Part shown: positions 4,993 through 5,611 of the stretch, piece after piece
Numbering within the stretch: position 1 is the stretch's first letter
Layout: each line of letters opens with the position of its first letter
DNA from: QYQD01 sp040755415
GTDB taxonomy: Bacteria > Desulfobacterota > QYQD01
Reading direction: 5' to 3'
Assembly (NCBI GenBank): GCA_040755415.1
Contig: JBFMAZ010000081.1
Location: 1 to 5,611, forward strand
DNA: 5,611 bases
Notes under the pieces: generated by a model
What the model was told of the DNA's origin: nothing
The model's input: the letters and a program-made list of their open reading frames with translations, nothing else
Database searches by the model: none
Translations under genes and position numbers: made by a program

Positions 4993-5142
4993 CTCCCGGA
5001 GTTAACCCTAAAGCCTTCACTCCCGGAGTTAACCCTAAAGCCTTCACTCCCGGAGTTAACCCTAAAGCCTTCACTCCCGGAGTTAACCCTAAAGCCTTCA
5101 CTCCCGGAGTTAACCCTAAAGCCTTCACTCCCGGAGTTAACC
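4981..5142 (+). repeat. 27-bp tandem repeat, six units, at the glycosyltransferase stop codon
   Basis: Six contiguous 27-bp units start at 4981, 5008, 5035, 5062, 5089 and 5116. Units 2-6 are identical; unit 1 differs at a single base, A at 4991 where the others have C. That base makes the TAA stop of the (frame-corrected) glycosyltransferase, whereas the other units read TCA. As 27 is a multiple of three, the glycosyltransferase frame continues open through the array as LKPSLPELT repeats to a TAG at 5146-5148. Each unit contains ACTCC-C-GGAGT, a hairpin; in unit 1 this extends to TTAACTCC/GGAGTTAA. Confidence 0.9.
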
Positions 5143-5158
5143 CTTTAGGGTTTTATTT
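5139..5158 (+). terminator. Terminator after the tandem repeat
   Basis: AACCC (5139-5143) pairs with GGGTT (5148-5152) around TTTA and is followed by TTATTTT. A longer alternative uses AACCCTAAAG (5112-5121) with CTTTAGGGTT (5143-5152), enclosing the last repeat hairpin. Either form, with the T-rich tail, would end the glycosyltransferase transcript 16 bases or fewer before the next start codon. Confidence 0.6.
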
Positions 5159-5167
5159 TATAAGGCC

Positions 5168-5512
5168 GTGAGTACCAAATATTCCATACCAAAATTGCTT
5201 CTTATAGTATTCTTAATCGGTTGCTTCATTGTCCTTTCCCTTTTCTTCTGGTCCTCTTACCGGATCAACTCCAGAGAACAATATACCGGCCAGCAATTGG
5301 TAAGCGAAGGTGTGTTCGTAAGAGTGGGCGACGTGAACGTCCACTACATCCGAAAGGGTAAAGGGAAGCCTCTTGTTCTCATTCACGGTGTATTTTCTTC
5401 ATCCTTTGTCTGGCATAAAAATATAGATGCACTGGCGGAACATTTTGATGTAATTGCTTTGGATTTAAAGGGATATGGTTATTCTGCCAGCGGCAATCTG
5501 AAAATGTATTAA
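5168..5512 (+). CDS. Membrane-anchored alpha/beta hydrolase, C-terminally truncated
   Basis: This encodes the first 114 residues of an alpha/beta-hydrolase-fold protein. Residues 10-28 form one hydrophobic helix (LLLIVFLIGCFIVLSLFFW), a signal anchor that would place the catalytic domain outside the cytoplasmic membrane. The fold starts at VHYIRKGKGKPLVLIHG (residues 58-74) with the oxyanion-hole HG at 73-74, and continues to FDVIALDLKGYGYS (93-106), the second beta strand motif. The frame then stops after SGNLKMY. Full enzymes are about 280-330 residues. The nucleophile elbow GxSxG, the acid and the catalytic histidine are all missing, and no other frame restores them before 5611. The start is GTG 5168 with AAGG unusually close (2 nt). 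It is most likely an inactive fragment. Substrate unknown. Confidence 0.75.
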   Translation: MSTKYSIPKLLLIVFLIGCFIVLSLFFWSSYRINSREQYTGQQLVSEGVFVRVGDVNVHYIRKGKGKPLVLIHGVFSSSFVWHKNIDALAEHFDVIALDLKGYGYSASGNLKMY

Positions 5513-5518
5513 ATCAGG

Positions 5519-5538
5519 CCGCATGAAAATGCGGTTTT
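5519..5538 (+). terminator. Terminator after the truncated hydrolase
   Basis: CCGCAT (5519-5524) and ATGCGG (5529-5534) form a perfect 6-bp stem closed by a GAAA tetraloop and followed by TTTT. It lies 6 bases after the hydrolase stop. The remaining bases, 5541-5611, are almost entirely pyrimidine with repeated CTTCTTC and hold no recognisable gene. Confidence 0.65.
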
Positions 5539-5611
5539 GGGATCTTCTTCCCGTCTTCTTCTCTCTTCTTCCCAACCATCCATAAAGTCTTTTTTCTTTC
5601 CTTCTTTTTCT

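Noticed and set aside
4981..5142. Direct repeat array as a CRISPR.
   Set aside because: Units are contiguous with no spacers, and no cas genes are present.
4981..5150. CCCTAAA/TTTAGGG resembles the plant telomere repeat.
   Set aside because: It is a small part of a 27-bp unit, not a 7-bp array, and lies in a clearly bacterial gene context.
5541..5611. Pyrimidine-rich tract as a third heptamer array of the composite element.
   Set aside because: CTTCTTC recurs at uneven spacing, not 7 bp, and neither the conserved head nor tail is present.

Overview
The window is an accessory, partly decaying stretch of a bacterial chromosome in which every recognisable gene lies on the + strand. Intermediate base composition, many small toxin-antitoxin-like modules and abundant palindromic intergenic repeats (AAATCCCCC...GGGGGATTT elements and CCGG-type REP hairpins) resemble the genomes of anammox Planctomycetes, Nitrospirota or deltaproteobacterial lineages. 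That assignment is only an impression; nothing here fixes the taxon.

Layout. (1) 69-632 is the C-terminal, nucleotide-sugar-binding half of a GT-B glycosyltransferase that has lost its N-terminal half. (2) 633-1192 has no gene but holds a palindromic element (661-737), a composite repeat (762-912: 68-bp conserved head, heptamer tract, strong terminator, 12-bp conserved tail) and a REP-like hairpin (1030-1050). (3) 1193-1767 is a tightly coupled pair of small uncharacterised genes (DUF7718-like and DUF5647-like, 4-nt overlap). (4) 1768-2063 holds the second composite repeat (1827-1955) and the leader of the next operon. (5) 2064-2889 is a MntA/HepT (MNT nucleotidyltransferase/HEPN RNase) toxin-antitoxin operon with both catalytic motifs intact. 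(6) 2890-3179 is repeat-rich DNA with a pair of inverted REP sequences (3011-3089). (7) 3180-4013 is a UPF0175/DUF3368 toxin-antitoxin-like pair. The first gene appears to be split by a palindromic element, and the second carries two opposite frameshifts and an in-frame TGA. (8) 4077-4992 is a second, longer copy of the glycosyltransferase, N-terminally truncated and frameshifted, whose 3' end is identical to copy 1. (9) 4981-5142 is a 6 x 27-bp tandem repeat grown out of the glycosyltransferase stop-codon region, followed by a terminator. (10) 5168-5512 is the N-terminal third of a membrane-anchored alpha/beta hydrolase, ending just before a terminator hairpin (5519-5538). A pyrimidine-rich tail runs to the window end.

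Interpretation. Three two-gene modules, two of recognised toxin-antitoxin type and one uncharacterised, sit between two direct copies of a glycosyltransferase 3' end that share 114 identical bases. This looks like a small genomic island in which defence/persistence modules and repeats accumulated while the original surface-carbohydrate gene broke up. The most novel items are the composite repeat, whose two copies keep head and tail but carry unrelated 7-bp tandem tracts, and the DUF7718/DUF5647 pair bracketed by those two copies.
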